Source of the DNA: Adenophora triphylla var. japonica | Taxonomy: Eukaryota > Streptophyta > Magnoliopsida > Asterales > Campanulaceae | Direction of reading: 5' to 3' | NCBI GenBank assembly: GCA_022495995.1 | Contig: JAFEMH010001240.1 | Location: forward strand, 312,001-376,000 | DNA length: 64,000 bases | Shown here: piece after piece, positions 63,581 to 64,000 of the stretch | How the letters are laid out: each line of letters starts with the position of its first letter | How positions within the stretch are numbered: position 1 is the first letter of the stretch | Translations under genes and position numbers: made by a program | The notes under the pieces: model-generated | The model's input: the letters and a program-made list of their open reading frames with translations, nothing else | What the model was told of the DNA's origin: nothing | Database searches by the model: none

Positions 63581-64000
63581 TTGATGTTATATGCTTTCCT
63601 AATGTGATTGCATATCATATTGTTGCATATATAATAGCTTGCTGAGTTTTTTCTCACCCCGTCCTTTTTTTGATTTCTTAGATAGAGCTGAGTCAAGGGC
63701 TAGAACACGTTGAGCACCGAGAGGGCGCCTAGTGGGGATTGTTTTGAGCAAGGTATTTTGTAAGGTTACATTATGTAAATGTATAAACTTGGATAGTATT
63801 CCGAGAATTTGACTTGTTGTCCTTATTTTGCAACTTTTTAAGGATTGTAAATATTTTTCAATTTGGGAACTATGTTCCTTGGTTTGTAAATAAGTTTCTG
63901 TGTGGTTTGTAAAGGGTGTAAATGGTTTGAAAGTGGTGTGAGTTGGTTTTTGAAGTAGAGGTAATTGGTTTTACCTTTAGTTGAAATGTTTATAAAAGTT
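60965..64000 (+). repeat. Right (3') LTR of element E, incomplete
   Basis: Begins TGTCACGACCCTAAACC and matches the left LTR until the window ends. It lacks the MITE and has a different arrangement of palindromes (62551-62658). Confidence 0.9.
62551..62658 (+). promoter_or_regulatory. GGCACGAGTCGTGCC palindrome cluster, right LTR of E
   Basis: GGCACGAGTCGTGTC (62551), the diverged TGTCGTGACAAGTCGTGCC (62571), and two perfect palindromes at 62625 and 62644. Compared with the left LTR one copy is missing at the start and one is added at the end. A TATATATTTTA stretch follows about 50 bp downstream. Confidence 0.5.

Larger units (their letters stand above)
56199..64000 (+). mobile_element. Gypsy element E, gag-only (TR-GAG-like), continues past the window
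   Basis: Left LTR from 56199 to about 59653, Met-type primer site, gag (59764-60501) with two zinc knuckles, a protease stub, polypurine tract, and right LTR from 60965 to beyond the window. RT, RNase H and integrase are missing. Long LTRs starting TGTCACGACCC and the gag type point to the Tekay/Del chromovirus group. Non-autonomous elements that keep only gag have been described in plants as TR-GAG. Confidence 0.85.

Overview
This is plant nuclear DNA from a repeat-dense chromosomal region, probably of a eudicot. The evidence is nested LTR retrotransposons with plant-type primer sites (TGGTATCAGAGC), TA-flanked Stowaway-like MITEs, a tRNA-derived SINE, hAT- and Helitron-like remnants, and one short arabinogalactan-peptide gene. 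I cannot name the species. There are no bacterial genes, no CRISPR array and no rRNA or tRNA gene.

Layout. Positions 1-30465 are a three-level nest. Copia element A (minus strand) runs off the left edge. It is interrupted by Copia element B (plus strand, 1164-27957, target duplication GTTTG). B is itself interrupted inside its integrase by the large Ty3/Gypsy element C (minus strand, 5807-24569, target duplication GATAT). Positions 30864-35792 are a third Copia element, D (minus), whose 5' LTR has lost its U3. Positions 35793-47733 are AT-rich intergenic DNA with the only convincing host gene (an AG-peptide, 37658-37873, minus) and many small repeats. Positions 47734-55830 are Copia element F (minus), which contains a 1.6-kb near-palindrome of its own gag-protease region. 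From 56199 to beyond the right edge is Gypsy element E (plus), with about 3.45-kb LTRs and only gag plus a protease stub between them.

The most unusual unit is element C. It looks like a Tat-lineage Gypsy element: it has a TGGCGACTCCGCTGGGG primer site, Tat-like gag, protease and integrase remnants, but no recognisable reverse transcriptase. Between integrase and the 3' LTR, antisense to gag-pol, it carries two gene relics with host-type features: an intron-containing plant mobile domain (PMD) gene and a DUF7745-like gene. Both have the same promoter module upstream, an 8-bp TGACAATC box followed by the palindrome TCCGCGCGGA. The same palindrome lies 23 bp upstream of the TATA box in the element's own LTR.

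A related pattern crosses families. Elements B, C, D and E each carry their own short CG-rich palindrome (GTCGCGCGAC, TCCGCGCGGA, GCTCGGCCGAGC, GGCACGAGTCGTGCC) in the U3. In B, C and D it lies just upstream of a clear TATA box. In B and E the copy number of the motif differs between the two LTRs of one element. I read these as family-specific upstream promoter elements that expand and contract. This is an inference from position and needs testing.

Almost all coding sequence is broken by stops and frameshifts. The longest open frames are the integrase of A (28154-29419), gag of E (59764-60501), gag of D (34825-35550), and integrase and RT segments of F.
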